The translations under genes were made by a program, and so were the position numbers. The notes under the pieces were generated by a model that had not been told where the DNA came from, made no database searches, and saw only the letters and a list, made by a program, of their open reading frames with translations. DNA of 64,000 nucleotides from Astrobacterium formosum (GTDB lineage: Bacteria > Pseudomonadota > Alphaproteobacteria > Rhizobiales > Xanthobacteraceae): positions 297,050-361,049 of the forward strand of contig JAVDCA010000003.1 in NCBI GenBank assembly GCA_030848545.1. Reading direction: 5' to 3'. The first letter of the stretch is position 1. Each line of letters starts with the position of its first letter. This document shows, in pieces, positions 37,000-48,100 of this stretch.

Positions 37000-37998
37000 C
37001 TAGTTCCCGTCGGCTTTCTCGTGCACCAGTCGTTCGAGCAGGCGGCGGACCTCGCTGTTCTGCTCACCCTGGGCATCGGCCCAGTCGCGGATCATCTGCT
37101 GCTCGGTGCGCATGTGCTGCACCAGCCCCTGGATCGCCTCGGCGAGATTGGCCATCGCGTGGGTCGCGGCCTTGCTGGAACCCGCCTCGGCGATGGTCTC
37201 GCGCAGCCGCTCGACCGCGTTGCGGAACTCCTGGCCCATGGCCGGGGCCGGCGCGCCGGAACCGACGTCGTAGCCCAGTTCGCGCACGGTGGTGGCGAGC
37301 CAGTCCTCAAGCTCAGTGTAGAAACGATTCTGCGCCTGCGAGGTCTGCAGGTCGAGAAAGCCGAGCACCAGCGAACCGGCGAGACCGAACAGCGACGACG
37401 AGAACGAAATGCCCATGCCGCCCAGAGGCGCCGCGAGCCCTTCCTTGAGGGCGTCGAGCATGGCCCCGGCGTCGCCACCGATCTTGAGGCCTTCGATCAC
37501 CTTGCCGACCGAGCCGACCGTCTCGATCAGACCCCAGAAGGTGCCGAGCAGGCCGAGGAACACCAGCAGTCCGGTCATGTAGCGCGACATGTCGCGCGCC
37601 TCGTCGAGGCGGCTCGCGATCGAATCCATGATGCCGCGCATGGTCTGCGAGGAAATCGCCATGCGGCCGACCCGGTCGCCGAGGATCGCCGCCATGGGGG
37701 CGAGCAGGACCGGCGGACGCTCGACCGCGAGCCCTGGATCGGCAAGGCGGAAGCCGTTGATCCACGAGATTTCCGGGAACAGGCGGATGACCTGGCGGAA
37801 CGACAGGATGATTCCGACCAGGAGCACGCCGATGATCAAGGCGTTCAATCCCGGATTGGCGAGGAACGCCGCCCAGATCTGGCGGTACAGGATGACGACC
37901 AGGAGCCCCCCGAGGACGAGGAACACCAGCATGCGCACCAGAAAAATCCGGGGCGAGGAGACTTTGAAGGGGTCGATATCGGAGTCCCTGGGCGCCAT
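37000..37998 (-). CDS. MotA/TolQ/ExbB proton-channel family protein
   Basis: A 332-residue inner-membrane protein. It has hydrophobic segments at about residues 20-60, 130-165 and 190-215, in the MotA/ExbB arrangement (GLLGTFWGLIETVG and FSSSLFGLAGSLVLGFLD). A cytoplasmic helical tail follows. It would form an ion-driven complex with the MotB-like protein encoded next. Lacking other flagellar or Tol genes, it belongs to an alphaproteobacterial MotAB-like pair of unclear function; the operon context is a stator, not a Tol system. Confidence 0.88.
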   Translation of the reverse strand: MAPRDSDIDPFKVSSPRIFLVRMLVFLVLGGLLVVILYRQIWAAFLANPGLNALIIGVLLVGIILSFRQVIRLFPEISWINGFRLADPGLAVERPPVLLAPMAAILGDRVGRMAISSQTMRGIMDSIASRLDEARDMSRYMTGLLVFLGLLGTFWGLIETVGSVGKVIEGLKIGGDAGAMLDALKEGLAAPLGGMGISFSSSLFGLAGSLVLGFLDLQTSQAQNRFYTELEDWLATTVRELGYDVGSGAPAPAMGQEFRNAVERLRETIAEAGSSKAATHAMANLAEAIQGLVQHMRTEQQMIRDWADAQGEQNSEVRRLLERLVHEKADGN

Positions 37999-38203
37999 GT
38001 TCCGCTATCCGTTCGGGCTCGTCGCGCCTGCCGCGCGTATGCATATCGCCGGCGGCGGCCACCGCGGCCGGACGTATGGCGCCACTATATGGCATAGACG
38101 CGGCCAATGGTAACAGCCGGCGCCGGCCGGCATATCCACCATGCGGGCATGCGTCGACATCGCACTCCTGCGACGAGTTCCGGCACAACCGCCGGATGGG
38201 CCC

Positions 38204-39001
38204 TCAGGCCTTTTCGGCCTGTTTGAGGAGGCCGAGCAGTTCGCGGTGGATCACTTCGGTGCCGGCAACGACCTGCCGCTTGGCCAGGATGGCGTCGCCG
38301 CCATCGAGGTCGGTGGCGAAGCCGCCGGCCTCGCGCACCATCAGCAGGCCCGCGGCCATGTCCCAGGGCTGCAATTCGCGCTCCCAGAAGGCGTCGAAAC
38401 GGCCGGCTGCCACCCAGGCGAGATCGAGGGCGGCGGCGCCGAAGCGGCGCAGGCCGGCGACCTTGTCCTGGACGAGGGCGAACTCGCGGCGGAACAGAGC
38501 GAGGTCGCCACGGCCGAGATGGGGCAGCCCGCAGGCGATCACCGAATCGGCGAGCAGCCGGCGCGCCGACACACGCAGCCGCTGGTCGTTGAGGAAGGTG
38601 CCCTTGCCGCGTTCGGCGGTGAAGAGTTCCTCGGTGACGGGGTTGTAGATCACGGCCGCGATGATGGTGCTCTCGCGCTCCAGACCGATCGAGATGGCGA
38701 ACTGGGGAATGCCGTGGAGGAAATTGGTGGTGCCGTCGAGGGGATCGACGATCCATGTATGGGACTTGTCCGAGCCCTCGTGCACGCCCCCCTCCTCGCC
38801 GAGAAAGCCGTAGCCGGGGCGCGCCTTGGCGAGTTCGCCGAGCAGGATTTCCTCCGCCTTGCGGTCGGCTGCGGAAACGTAATTGGCCGGCCCCTTGAGG
38901 GAGACCTGCAGGTTTTCCACCTCGCCGAAGTCGCGGCGCAGGCTGCGGCCGGCCTTGCGGGCGGCGGCGACCATCACATTGAGAAGCGCTGAACGGAGCA
39001 T
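38204..39001 (-). CDS. suhB: Inositol-1-monophosphatase family protein
   Basis: A 265-residue phosphatase with the metal-binding motifs GYGFLGEEGG (about residues 63-72) and WIVDPLDGTTNF (about 82-93), and the C-terminal WDMAAGLLMVREAGGFATDLDGG. Such enzymes dephosphorylate inositol monophosphates; some act as SuhB-like rRNA-transcription factors. Start ATG 39001 matches the family N-terminus (RSALLNVMVAAARKAG). It is upstream of the MotA-like gene on the same strand but 205 nt away. Confidence 0.92.
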   Translation of the reverse strand: MLRSALLNVMVAAARKAGRSLRRDFGEVENLQVSLKGPANYVSAADRKAEEILLGELAKARPGYGFLGEEGGVHEGSDKSHTWIVDPLDGTTNFLHGIPQFAISIGLERESTIIAAVIYNPVTEELFTAERGKGTFLNDQRLRVSARRLLADSVIACGLPHLGRGDLALFRREFALVQDKVAGLRRFGAAALDLAWVAAGRFDAFWERELQPWDMAAGLLMVREAGGFATDLDGGDAILAKRQVVAGTEVIHRELLGLLKQAEKA

Positions 39002-39148
39002 GGCACCACGAACAAGGTTTGGGGAATATCCGGGAGACCTGCGCTGTTTACACGCCGCCGCGGACCTATGGAACCTCGGTTTACCCCGAAGGGCTCCGAG
39101 ACGGCTTCACTGGGCCGGCTTCACTTGGGCGGCTTCACTTGTGCGACG

Positions 39149-40240
39149 TCACTGGCGCATCTGGGCGATGGCGTCGAGATAGGGCTGGGCTGTTCGCTGG
39201 GCGCTGGCGCGAATCTCCGGCGTCTGCTTGGCGGCGAACTCGTCCAGCGTGAGATCCCCGGCTCCGCCAGCCTTGGCGATCAGGTGCCACTTGATGGCTT
39301 CCACGGGATTGGCTTCCATGCCCCCGCGACCGACCATCAGCAGACGGGCGAAACGATTCTGGGCGACGGGGCTGCCTTCCATGGCGGCCCGGCGCAACAG
39401 TGCCGCCGCCTTCGCCTCGTCCTTGGCGACGCCAGTACCATTGAACAGCGCGATGGCGTATTCGACCTTGGCCTCCAGATTGCCGGCCAGCGCGGCGGCG
39501 GCGAGCAGGCGGGTCGCCTCGGTGGCATCCTGCGGGACACCGCGGCCTTCCTTGTAGAGGGTCGCGAGCGCGTACTGGGCCTCGGGGCTGCCGGCCTGGG
39601 TGGCGGTGCGCAGGAGTTCGGCAGCGCGGGCGTAGTCTTGCGGAAACTGCTGCCCTTCCATGTAGAGAAGCGCCAGATCGTAGGCGGCGGCCGGATGGCC
39701 GAGCTTGGCGGCGGCGGCCAGGAGACGGGCCGCTTCGGCACGATCGCGCGCTCCGCCACGGCCACCGAAACGGAACATGGCGAGGGCAAAGAGGGCATTG
39801 CGGTCGCCGCGGTCAGCGGCAAGTTTGTACCACTCGGCCGCCTTGAGGTCGTCGTTGGGCACGCCGAGCCCATTGGCATAGAGCTCGCCCAGAAGCGTCA
39901 TGGCGCGCGGATCGCCCTTCTCGTTGACCAGTTTGGTGGCCTCGTGGAAGGCGGTGAGATAGTAGCCGCGCTGATAGGCCCCGAAGGCGATGTCGGCCCC
40001 CTTGTCGGCCGCCGCAGGCGCCGGCAATGTCGGTGCCGGCTTGGCGGCCGGCTTGGCCGCCGGCGGGGCCGGACGGGTGGCAGGACGGGTGGCAGGACGC
40101 GACGGGCGCGGCGGCGGCTTTGCGGGCGCGGCGGGCTGGGGCGTGAGCTGCATGGGCCCCTGGGCGACCCCCTCGCCGCCAAGGGTGACGGCCACGGCCG
40201 CCATCACGACGCCGGCGATCAGGACGCGCCGGCCATTCAC
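39149..40240 (-). CDS. Sel1-repeat (TPR-like) secreted protein
   Basis: A 363-residue protein. Residues 1-28 look like a signal peptide (VLIAGVVMAAVAVTLGGEGVAQ), followed by a Pro/Ala-rich linker, then at least six Sel1 repeats of about 36 residues from near 85 (examples: ALAMFRFGGRGGARDRAEAA, LALLYMEGQQFPQDYARAAE, LATLYKEGRGVPQDATEATR). Sel1 proteins scaffold protein complexes. Its start overlaps the ThiE-like gene's stop by 4 nt, so they are coupled. No defined partner is known here. Confidence 0.88.
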   Translation of the reverse strand: MNGRRVLIAGVVMAAVAVTLGGEGVAQGPMQLTPQPAAPAKPPPRPSRPATRPATRPAPPAAKPAAKPAPTLPAPAAADKGADIAFGAYQRGYYLTAFHEATKLVNEKGDPRAMTLLGELYANGLGVPNDDLKAAEWYKLAADRGDRNALFALAMFRFGGRGGARDRAEAARLLAAAAKLGHPAAAYDLALLYMEGQQFPQDYARAAELLRTATQAGSPEAQYALATLYKEGRGVPQDATEATRLLAAAALAGNLEAKVEYAIALFNGTGVAKDEAKAAALLRRAAMEGSPVAQNRFARLLMVGRGGMEANPVEAIKWHLIAKAGGAGDLTLDEFAAKQTPEIRASAQRTAQPYLDAIAQMRQ

Positions 40241-40890
40241 GACGCAACCTCACCGTGAAGCTGGGCCATTGCGTCGGCGAGTGCGGCGCCAAGTCCGCGG
40301 ACGTCGGCGAAGACACCGGGCGCGAGGGCGACGAAGTCGGCACCGGCCGCCGCCACGGCGGCGACCTCCTCGAGCGTCTCGGCATAGCCCACGCAGGGAA
40401 TCTGGAACACCTCGCTCCACCATTCGAGCCGTTCCAGGACAGCGGCAAAGGCCGGTCGCAGACCGTCCGGCGAGGGCTCGCCGAACATCACGTAGTCGGC
40501 CCCCAGTTCGGCCGCCGTCATGGCGTCGTGGCGGCTCGCGAGAGCCCCGGCGCCGGCAATGCGATCGGGCTTGAGGTGCGGCAAGGCAGCCTTGAGGGCG
40601 GCGCCACCGTCCAGATGGGCGCCGTCGGCGCCGGCGCGTCCGATCAGCTCCACATGACCTTCGACCAGCAGGGCGGCGCCCGCCTGTTGCACCGGCTCGG
40701 CGACCACCTTGATCAGGTTGGTGAGGCGGCGTTCGTCCGCAGGCGCAAGGCGCAGTAATACCGCCGCCACCTGGGCGGCGGCGAGCACGGAACCAAAATC
40801 GGACGGCAGGTCCGCAGGCGCTGCAACAGGTGGGGTGACCAGGTACAGGCGCGGCACGTGTCGCGGTGACTTGTTGTGATCGTCAGGCAT
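40237..40890 (-). CDS. thiE: Thiamine phosphate synthase (ThiE-like)
   Basis: A 217-residue ThiE-fold barrel. It begins VPRLYLVTPPVA; the family segments GADGAHLD, AGADYVMFGE and GADFVALAPGVF are present. Classical ThiE joins HMP-PP and thiazole phosphate. The usual phosphate-binding residues are only partly kept (LLVEGHVELIGRAGADGAHL instead of LINDRVDLALALGADGVHL), so it may be a paralogue of altered function. ATG 40890 is used; 40911 is also in frame. No other thi gene or TPP riboswitch is nearby. Confidence 0.75.
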   Translation of the reverse strand: MPDDHNKSPRHVPRLYLVTPPVAAPADLPSDFGSVLAAAQVAAVLLRLAPADERRLTNLIKVVAEPVQQAGAALLVEGHVELIGRAGADGAHLDGGAALKAALPHLKPDRIAGAGALASRHDAMTAAELGADYVMFGEPSPDGLRPAFAAVLERLEWWSEVFQIPCVGYAETLEEVAAVAAAGADFVALAPGVFADVRGLGAALADAMAQLHGEVAS

Positions 40891-41061
40891 GTGGGCCTGA
40901 TGGAACTCCATTTGACGAAGGACGTGGTGCCCGTATAGCGCCGTTCGGGCGCGGACGGGAGTCGGTGCGGCGCCGTGCCCCGGCACGCCCGAGAGCAGCG
41001 GCCCGGACGAACATGGGTCCGGTCGCCGGCGCATGAGGCCATGCGCCGGCCGGCGTCGACC

Positions 41062-42150
41062 TCACTCGGCCGCGGCGGCGGCCTTGCCGATCACGGGGTC
41101 GAGCTTGCCGCCCGCGTAGAGCTTGGCCATCTCCGGCAGCGGCACGATCTTCTTGATCTTCGGCGCCTGGCCGGCGGTGTTGAACTCTTCGAACCGCTGC
41201 CGGCAGATCTTGCGCATCGCTTCCATGGCGGGTTTGAGATACTTGCGCGGGTCGAATTCCTTCGGATCTGTGGCGAACACTTTTCGGATCGCCCCCGTGA
41301 TGGCCATGCGGTTATCGGTGTCGATGTTGATCTTGCGCACGCCCGACTTGATGCCGCGCTGGATTTCCTCGACCGGCACGCCCCAGGTCTGCGGCATCTT
41401 TCCGCCGTACTGGTTGATGATGTCCTGCAGATCCTGCGGCACCGACGAGGAGCCGTGCATCACCAAATGGGTGTTGGGCAGGCGGCGGTGGATCTCCTCG
41501 ATGACGTTCATGGCGAGGATGTCGCCGTCCGGCTTGCGCGTGAACTTGTAGGCGCCGTGCGAGGTCCCCATGGCGACCGCGAGCGCGTCGACCTTGGTCG
41601 CCTTGACGAACTCGACCGCCTGGGCGGGGTCGGTGAGGAGCTGGTCGTGACTGAGCTTGCCCTCGGCGCCGTGGCCGTCCTCCTTGTCGCCCTGGCCGGT
41701 TTCGAGCGAACCGAGCACGCCGAGTTCGCCCTCGACCGAGGCGCCGACCCAGTGCGCCATGTCGACCACCCGACGGGTGATGCCGACATTGTAGTCCCAG
41801 TCGGCCGGCGTCTTGCCGTCGGCCTTGAGCGAACCGTCCATCATCACCGAGGTGAAGCCGTAGCGGATGGCGGTCGCACAGGTGGATTCGTCCGAGCCAT
41901 GGTCCTGATGCATGCACACCGGGATGTTCGGATAGATCTCCACCAGCGCGTCGATCATCTTCGCCAGCATGATGTCGTTGGCATATTGGCGGGCGCCGCG
42001 GCTCGCCTGGATGATCACCGGCGCGTCGACCGCACTCGCCGCCTCCATGACCGCGAGCCCCTGCTCCATATTGTTGATGTTGAACGCCGGCACGCCGTAG
42101 TCGTTTTCGGCCGCATGGTCGAGCAGTTGCCTGAGTGTGATCCGCGCCAT
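41062..42150 (-). CDS. fba: Class II fructose-bisphosphate aldolase
   Basis: A 362-residue zinc-dependent aldolase of the CbbA/FbaA type. The zinc-binding His is in [12 protein letters not shown], and further motifs are [25 protein letters not shown] and [14 protein letters not shown]. It interconverts fructose-1,6-bisphosphate with triose phosphates. The ATG at 42150 follows GGAGAAC by 7 nt; the ATG at 42153 is also possible. It lies downstream of pgk by 13 nt, in the gene order gap - pgk - fba, with tkt upstream. Confidence 0.95.
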   Translation of the reverse strand: MARITLRQLLDHAAENDYGVPAFNINNMEQGLAVMEAASAVDAPVIIQASRGARQYANDIMLAKMIDALVEIYPNIPVCMHQDHGSDESTCATAIRYGFTSVMMDGSLKADGKTPADWDYNVGITRRVVDMAHWVGASVEGELGVLGSLETGQGDKEDGHGAEGKLSHDQLLTDPAQAVEFVKATKVDALAVAMGTSHGAYKFTRKPDGDILAMNVIEEIHRRLPNTHLVMHGSSSVPQDLQDIINQYGGKMPQTWGVPVEEIQRGIKSGVRKINIDTDNRMAITGAIRKVFATDPKEFDPRKYLKPAMEAMRKICRQRFEEFNTAGQAPKIKKIVPLPEMAKLYAGGKLDPVIGKAAAAAE

Positions 42151-42163
42151 CATTGTTCTCCGG

Positions 42164-43357
<1,194 letters not shown>

Positions 43358-43485
43358 GGTCCTGGGTCCTCGTTCCGCCGGCCCGCGGCCGCACCACGCA
43401 GCCCGCGAGGATCAGACGGTTAGCGGATCGACTCGCGCCCACCCGCACAAACGGCCCGCCGATGCCGACGGGCCCGAAACGCCGT

Positions 43486-43530
43486 CGTCGTCCACCGGGC
43501 TGGCGGGACTCGCACGCCCGATGGACGACG
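43486..43530 (-). terminator. Hairpin between gap and pgk
   Basis: Fifteen-base arms with one mismatch, GCCCGATGGACGACG at 43516-43530 and its near complement at 43486-43500, lie in the 184-bp gap after the gap stop. It may end or attenuate the gap transcript before pgk. No clear T-run follows. Confidence 0.45.
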
Positions 43531-43541
43531 GAGTTTTCGTC

Positions 43542-44549
43542 TCAGAGGAGCTTGCCCATCGCCACGGCGGTGTCGGCCATGCGGTTGGAGAAGCCCCATT
43601 CGTTGTCGTACCACGACATCACGCGCACCAGCGTGCCGTCGATCACCTTGGTCTGGTCCATGTGGAAGATCGAGGAATGCGGATCGTGGTTGAAGTCGGA
43701 CGACACGTTCGGCTCGGTGGTGTAGCCGAGGATGCCCTTGAGCTGCTGCTCGGCGGCACGCTTGATCGCCTCGTTGATCTCTTCCTTCGTGGTCGCCCGC
43801 TTGGCCACGAACTTGAAGTCGACCACCGACACGTTCGGGGTCGGCACCCGGATCGACACGCCGTCGAGCCGGCCCTTGAGTTCCGGCAGCACCAGGCCGA
43901 CCGCCTTGGCGGCACCGGTCGTCGTCGGGATCATGGACAGCGCCGCGGCGCGGGCGCGGTAGAGATCCTTGTGCAGGGTGTCGAGAGTCGGCTGGTCGCC
44001 CGTGTAGGAGTGGATGGTCGTCATGAAGCCCTTGTCGATGCCGATGGCGTCGTTGAGGACCTTGGCGACCGGGCCGAGGCAGTTGGTCGTGCAGGAGGCG
44101 TTGGAAACGACCTTGTGCTCCTTGGTGAGCTTGTCGTGGTTGACGCCGTAGACGACGGTGAGGTCGGCGCCGTCGGACGGCGCCGACACGAGCACCGCCT
44201 TGGCGCCGGCGTCGAGATGGACCTTGGCCTTCTCCTTGGCGGAGAAGATGCCGGTGCACTCCAGGGCGATGTCGACGCCGAGATCCTTCCAGGGCAGCTG
44301 GCTCGGATCCCTGATGGCGGTCACTTTGATCTTGCCGCCGTCGACGACCATGAAGTCGCCTTCGACCGCCACCTGGCCGGGGAAGCGGCCGTGGACCGAG
44401 TCGTAGCGCAGCAGATGCGCGTTGGTTTCCACCGGGCCGAGATCGTTGATGGCGACGACCTGGATGTCCTTGCGGCCGGCCTCGGCGATGGCTCGCAGGA
44501 CAAGGCGACCGATGCGGCCGAAACCGTTGATGGCGACCCGAATGGCCAT
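43542..44549 (-). CDS. gap: Glyceraldehyde-3-phosphate dehydrogenase, type I
   Basis: A 335-residue GAPDH. NAD-binding [19 protein letters not shown] is at the N-terminus and the catalytic Cys lies in [12 protein letters not shown] (about residue 152), followed by the conserved [17 protein letters not shown] and [13 protein letters not shown]. It oxidises glyceraldehyde 3-phosphate. It is 106 nt downstream of tkt on the same strand, which suggests a shared carbon-metabolism operon tkt - gap. Confidence 0.97.
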   Translation of the reverse strand: MAIRVAINGFGRIGRLVLRAIAEAGRKDIQVVAINDLGPVETNAHLLRYDSVHGRFPGQVAVEGDFMVVDGGKIKVTAIRDPSQLPWKDLGVDIALECTGIFSAKEKAKVHLDAGAKAVLVSAPSDGADLTVVYGVNHDKLTKEHKVVSNASCTTNCLGPVAKVLNDAIGIDKGFMTTIHSYTGDQPTLDTLHKDLYRARAAALSMIPTTTGAAKAVGLVLPELKGRLDGVSIRVPTPNVSVVDFKFVAKRATTKEEINEAIKRAAEQQLKGILGYTTEPNVSSDFNHDPHSSIFHMDQTKVIDGTLVRVMSWYDNEWGFSNRMADTAVAMGKLL

Positions 44550-44655
44550 GTTCTGTTCACTCCTTCGTTCGTCGGGACCCGGCCTCGGGTCCCCGTTCTG
44601 TGTAACGAATCGTTGCGACGCTTAGATGTGGCGGAAGTCCGCATCTGGCAACGAT

Positions 44656-46647
44656 CTAGCTCAATCTTTTCAATGCCACTTCGGCGACTTTTTCAGCGGT
44701 AATCCCGAAGTGTCGGTACAAGTCCTTGGCTGGTGCGCTGGCACCGAAGCCGGGCATGCCCACGAAGGCGCCATCGGAGCCGATGATCTCGTCCCAGCCC
44801 TGGCGGATCGCCGCCTCGACCCCCACCCTGACGGGCGCGTTGCCGATGATGTTGGCGCGTTCGGGTTCGGGCAGCGCCAGGAACAGTTCGAAGCACGGCA
44901 CCGACACGATGCGCGCCGCGATGTTCTTCTCGCGTAGGAACTTGCGTGCTTCGACCGCGATCGCGACTTCCGAGCCGGTGGCGAAGATGGAGACCACCGC
45001 ACGGCCATCCGCAGGGGCGATCTCGTAGGCGCCGCGGGCACAGCGATTGTGCTCGATATGGCCGAGCCGCAGCTGCGGCAGGTTCTGGCGCGTCAGCACG
45101 ATGACGCTGGGGGAGGCCTTGGCGTCGAGCGCCAGTTGCCAGCACTCCACCACCTCGACGGCGTCACAGGGGCGGAACACGCGCAGGTTCGGGATCGCCC
45201 GCAGGGCCGCCAGGTGCTCGACCGGCTGGTGGGTCGGGCCATCTTCGCCCAGCCCGATGGAATCGTGGGTCATGACGTGGATGACGCGCTCGCCCATCAG
45301 GGCGGCGAGCCGCAGCGACGGCCGGCAATAGTCGGCAAACACCAGGAAGGTGCCTGAATAGGGGATGATGCCGCCGTGCAGCGCCATGCCGTTCATGGCC
45401 GCCGCCATGCCGTGCTCGCGAATGCCCCAGTTGATGAAGCGGCCCGACGGCTCGGCGACCGAGAACGTCGCCATGCCCTTTGGCCGGGTGTTGTTCGAAC
45501 CGGTGAGATCGGCGGACCCGCCGACCATCTCGGGCAGCGTCGCGACCAGCGTCTCCAGGGCGAGTTCGGACGAGGCCCGGGTGGCAATGTCCTTCGGGGC
45601 GGCGGCGAGCTTTTCCTTCACGGAGCGGACAGCCGCGGCGAGCCGTTCGCCGGGCGGCGCGCCGCGCTTGAGGCGCCGTTCGAATTCGGCGCGTTTGTCA
45701 GGATCGAGGGCGTCGAGCCGGCGTCCCCACGCCAGGCGGGCGTCGCTCGAGCGAGCGGTCACCGCGCGCCAGGCATCGCGGATGTCGGCCGGAATCTCGA
45801 ACGGCGGCGAGGTCCAGCCGAGCTTTTCGCGCACGCCCTTGATCTCGTCGGCGCCGAGCGGCGAGCCGTGGCACTTGGGGGTGCCGGCCTTGGTCGGAGC
45901 CCCGAAGCCGATCACGGTCCTGCAGGCGATCATGGTCGGCCGCTCGCTGGTCAGCGCCTGATCGAGCGCCGCCGCGATGGCGTCCGGATCGTGGCCGTCG
46001 ACCCGGCAGGCGGCCCACCCGGCCGCCTCGAAACGCTTCACCTGGTCGACCGAATCCGTGATCGAGATCGGACCGTCGATGGATATGCCGTTGTCGTCGA
46101 ACAGCACGATGAGCTTGTTCAGCCTGAGGTGTCCGGCGATCGCGATCGCCTCCTGGCTGATGCCCTCCATCAGGTCGCCGTCGGAGGCGAGCACATAGGT
46201 GCGATGGTCGACGATGTCGTCGCCGAACACGGCGGCGAGATGACGCTCGGCGATCGCCATGCCGACCGCATTGCCGAGCCCCTGCCCGAGCGGACCGGTG
46301 GTGGTTTCGATGCCGGGGGTGATGAAATTCTCCGGATGGCCGGGCGTCTTGGAGCCGAGCTGGCGGAAGCGCTTGAGTTCCTCGAGCGGCAGCGCCGGCA
46401 GGCCGAGAAGGTGCAGGACCGAATAGAGCAGCATGGAGCCGTGGCCGGCCGACAGCACGAAACGGTCGCGGTCGGGCCAAGCCGGATCGGCCGGGTCGAA
46501 ACGGATGTAGCGCGAGAACAGCACGGTGGCGATGTCCGCCGCGCCGAGCGGCAGGCCAGGATGGCCCGATTTGGCCTGCTCGACGGCATCCATGCTCAAG
46601 GCGCGGATGGCGTTCGCCATGCGATCGTGCTCGGCGCGCGTAGTCAT
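44656..46647 (-). CDS. tkt: Transketolase
   Basis: A 663-residue transketolase. The TPP-binding motif [24 protein letters not shown] stretch ([15 protein letters not shown]) is near residue 150, with HPE- and [17 protein letters not shown] at the N-terminus and the second-half [22 protein letters not shown] and [20 protein letters not shown]. It moves two-carbon units in the pentose phosphate or Calvin pathway. ATG 46647 gives the family N-terminus ([20 protein letters not shown]); the open frame upstream to 46827 is unrelated. It is the first gene of the carbon cluster. Confidence 0.96.
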   Translation of the reverse strand: MTTRAEHDRMANAIRALSMDAVEQAKSGHPGLPLGAADIATVLFSRYIRFDPADPAWPDRDRFVLSAGHGSMLLYSVLHLLGLPALPLEELKRFRQLGSKTPGHPENFITPGIETTTGPLGQGLGNAVGMAIAERHLAAVFGDDIVDHRTYVLASDGDLMEGISQEAIAIAGHLRLNKLIVLFDDNGISIDGPISITDSVDQVKRFEAAGWAACRVDGHDPDAIAAALDQALTSERPTMIACRTVIGFGAPTKAGTPKCHGSPLGADEIKGVREKLGWTSPPFEIPADIRDAWRAVTARSSDARLAWGRRLDALDPDKRAEFERRLKRGAPPGERLAAAVRSVKEKLAAAPKDIATRASSELALETLVATLPEMVGGSADLTGSNNTRPKGMATFSVAEPSGRFINWGIREHGMAAAMNGMALHGGIIPYSGTFLVFADYCRPSLRLAALMGERVIHVMTHDSIGLGEDGPTHQPVEHLAALRAIPNLRVFRPCDAVEVVECWQLALDAKASPSVIVLTRQNLPQLRLGHIEHNRCARGAYEIAPADGRAVVSIFATGSEVAIAVEARKFLREKNIAARIVSVPCFELFLALPEPERANIIGNAPVRVGVEAAIRQGWDEIIGSDGAFVGMPGFGASAPAKDLYRHFGITAEKVAEVALKRLS

Positions 46648-47016
46648 GAGCTTTCCTTGCAGGGGGGAGAGCGCCACGACGGCGGCGCGGCCGGATGGGG
46701 CTTCGATCGTTCCAAAAGACGTGCCGGATTCGTTGTTGAGGCCCGGGTCAGAAGGGAAAGCCCAGTGCGACGGACATTTAGCACGCGGCGTATTCAACTC
46801 CAAGCGATGGCGAAACCCGGACCTCATCGTCGCCAGATGGTATCTGGACGCCGCATTTCATCCACATGGGATTTAGTCAAAACGACGGAAAAACTTCGCA
46901 ACGGAATTGACGCGCGCTTGTCCGCCCACGTAAGCTTGCCGTGGTAACACTTTGCCGATGCTTGCGATTTGTTACGGCCCGCGGAGGGTTCCGAACCTGC
47001 GGATCCGAGAGTGGCG
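46648..47016. other. Divergent intergenic region between tkt and DUF4164
   Basis: 369 bp without a gene that I can support. It holds the promoters of both divergent genes. A small perfect dyad CCAGAT / ATCTGG with a 3-nt spacer is at 46833-46847. The part from about 46850 to 46970 has a lower G+C than its surroundings, as expected of promoters. Confidence 0.5.
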
Positions 47017-47316
47017 ATGAACGATCCGAGTGCGATCGAGCAAGCGACCCGGCGCCTCAAGGAAGCGCTGGAAGCGCTCGAATCGGTGGTCGACCGGCGA
47101 CTGGAACACGATCGTGACGCCGCCGCCCTGACCGCCCAGGTGCACGCTTTCGAAACCGACCGGGCGCGACTCGCCGCGGAACTCGACACCGCGGCAGCGC
47201 GGGCTCACGATTTGGAGAATACCAATCGCGAGGTCGCCGAGCGGCTCGACGAAGCCATGGACGGCATTCGCGCGGTGCTCGACGTTCACGACCAGACGCG
47301 ACCCGACGACAGCTGA
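47017..47316 (+). CDS. DUF4164 domain-containing protein
   Basis: A 99-residue coiled-coil protein with heptad-like helices (ATRRLKEALEALESVVDRRL, QVHAFETDRARLAAELDTAA, NREVAERLDEAMDGIRAVL). This matches DUF4164, an alphaproteobacterial family found before zapA. Function is unknown; the position suggests a link with cell division. The start at 47017 is the first ATG that leaves the coiled coil whole. Confidence 0.85.
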   Translation: MNDPSAIEQATRRLKEALEALESVVDRRLEHDRDAAALTAQVHAFETDRARLAAELDTAAARAHDLENTNREVAERLDEAMDGIRAVLDVHDQTRPDDS

Positions 47317-47410
47317 TGGCCTTGCCGTAGCGGTCGTCGACAACAATCTTCGGCGTCGGGGACACCCGTCGCCGCTCCCGCGACGAGGCGCCAACGAATC
47401 CGAGTCCGCC

Positions 47411-47797
47411 ATGGCCCATGTGAGCGTCACCATCAACGGCCGCCAATATCGCATGGCCTGCGATGACGGCGAGGAAGCCCACCTGTCGCGCCTCGCCCAG
47501 GAATTCGACGAGCGCATCGAGCGCTTGCGCGCTGAATTCGGCGAAATCGGCGACATGCGCCTCACCGTCATGGCGGCGCTCACCGTCGCCGACGATCTCA
47601 GCGATGCGCGCGAGCGCGCGCAACGGTTGGAACTCGAAGTTTCGAACCTGCAGGAAAGCAGCCGCCTCGCCGCCGATCACGCCCAGGCGACGCAAGGCGC
47701 GATCGTCGCCGCCTTCAATTCGGCTGCCGAACGCATCGAAGAAGTGGCACGGCGACTGGACGAAGGGCCGCGCAAGGACGAGACCGCGGCGGGGTAA
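47411..47797 (+). CDS. zapA: Cell division protein ZapA
   Basis: A 128-residue ZapA. The N-terminal globular part (HVSVTINGRQYRMACDDGEE, FDERIERLRAEFGEIGDMRLTVMAALTVADDL) is followed by a C-terminal coiled coil. ZapA cross-links FtsZ filaments at mid-cell. It lies downstream of DUF4164 by 94 nt, and a 6S RNA gene follows, the usual alphaproteobacterial order. Confidence 0.92.
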   Translation: MAHVSVTINGRQYRMACDDGEEAHLSRLAQEFDERIERLRAEFGEIGDMRLTVMAALTVADDLSDARERAQRLELEVSNLQESSRLAADHAQATQGAIVAAFNSAAERIEEVARRLDEGPRKDETAAG

Positions 47798-47889
47798 TCC
47801 GCAGCGCGGCGGGCGCGCTGCCGTCCCGAACCCGGCATCACGACAACGTCGACTGGCGCCCACCCCCCATCCGCATTACATTGGGCAGG

Positions 47890-48048
47890 CGGGGCTGCGG
47901 GGTGCGTTTGGAGACAAATCCCCGGGGCCTTACGATCCCAACGGGAGCTGTCCCTGTCCTCGCCCCTGGGCTTGGGTACACGGCGCCCACCTACTTATGT
48001 AGGTTCCCGGGATCAGCGCTCCGACGGCTTGCGCGGCTCCGCACTTCT
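47890..48048 (+). ncRNA. ssrS: 6S RNA
   Basis: The region between zapA and the 5-formyl-THF cyclo-ligase gene has the usual alphaproteobacterial 6S RNA features: a GC-rich opening with GCGTTTGGAGACAAATCCCC, then CCGGGGCCTTACGATCC, a central bubble stretch, the CCCACCTAC..GTAGGTTC hairpin near 47988-48005, and a GC-rich closing part ending near GCGGCTCCGCAC. 6S RNA binds the RpoD holoenzyme and competes with promoters. The boundaries are approximate, from sequence and gene order. rpoD is also in this window. Confidence 0.82.
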
Positions 48049-48100
48049 TTTCTTTGTTTCTGATTTGTACGCCGCATCGCCTTCCCGTTATGATTTTCAG

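Noticed and set aside
35968..37998. MotA/MotB-like genes as a Zorya antiphage system
   Set aside because: Zorya needs ZorC/ZorD or ZorE partners and a long ZorA tail. None is present; the neighbours are suhB and a toxin-antitoxin pair.
47972..48100. Upstream extension of the 5-formyl-THF cyclo-ligase gene
   Set aside because: The open frame crosses the 6S RNA sequence, and the family-like N-terminus begins at 48101.
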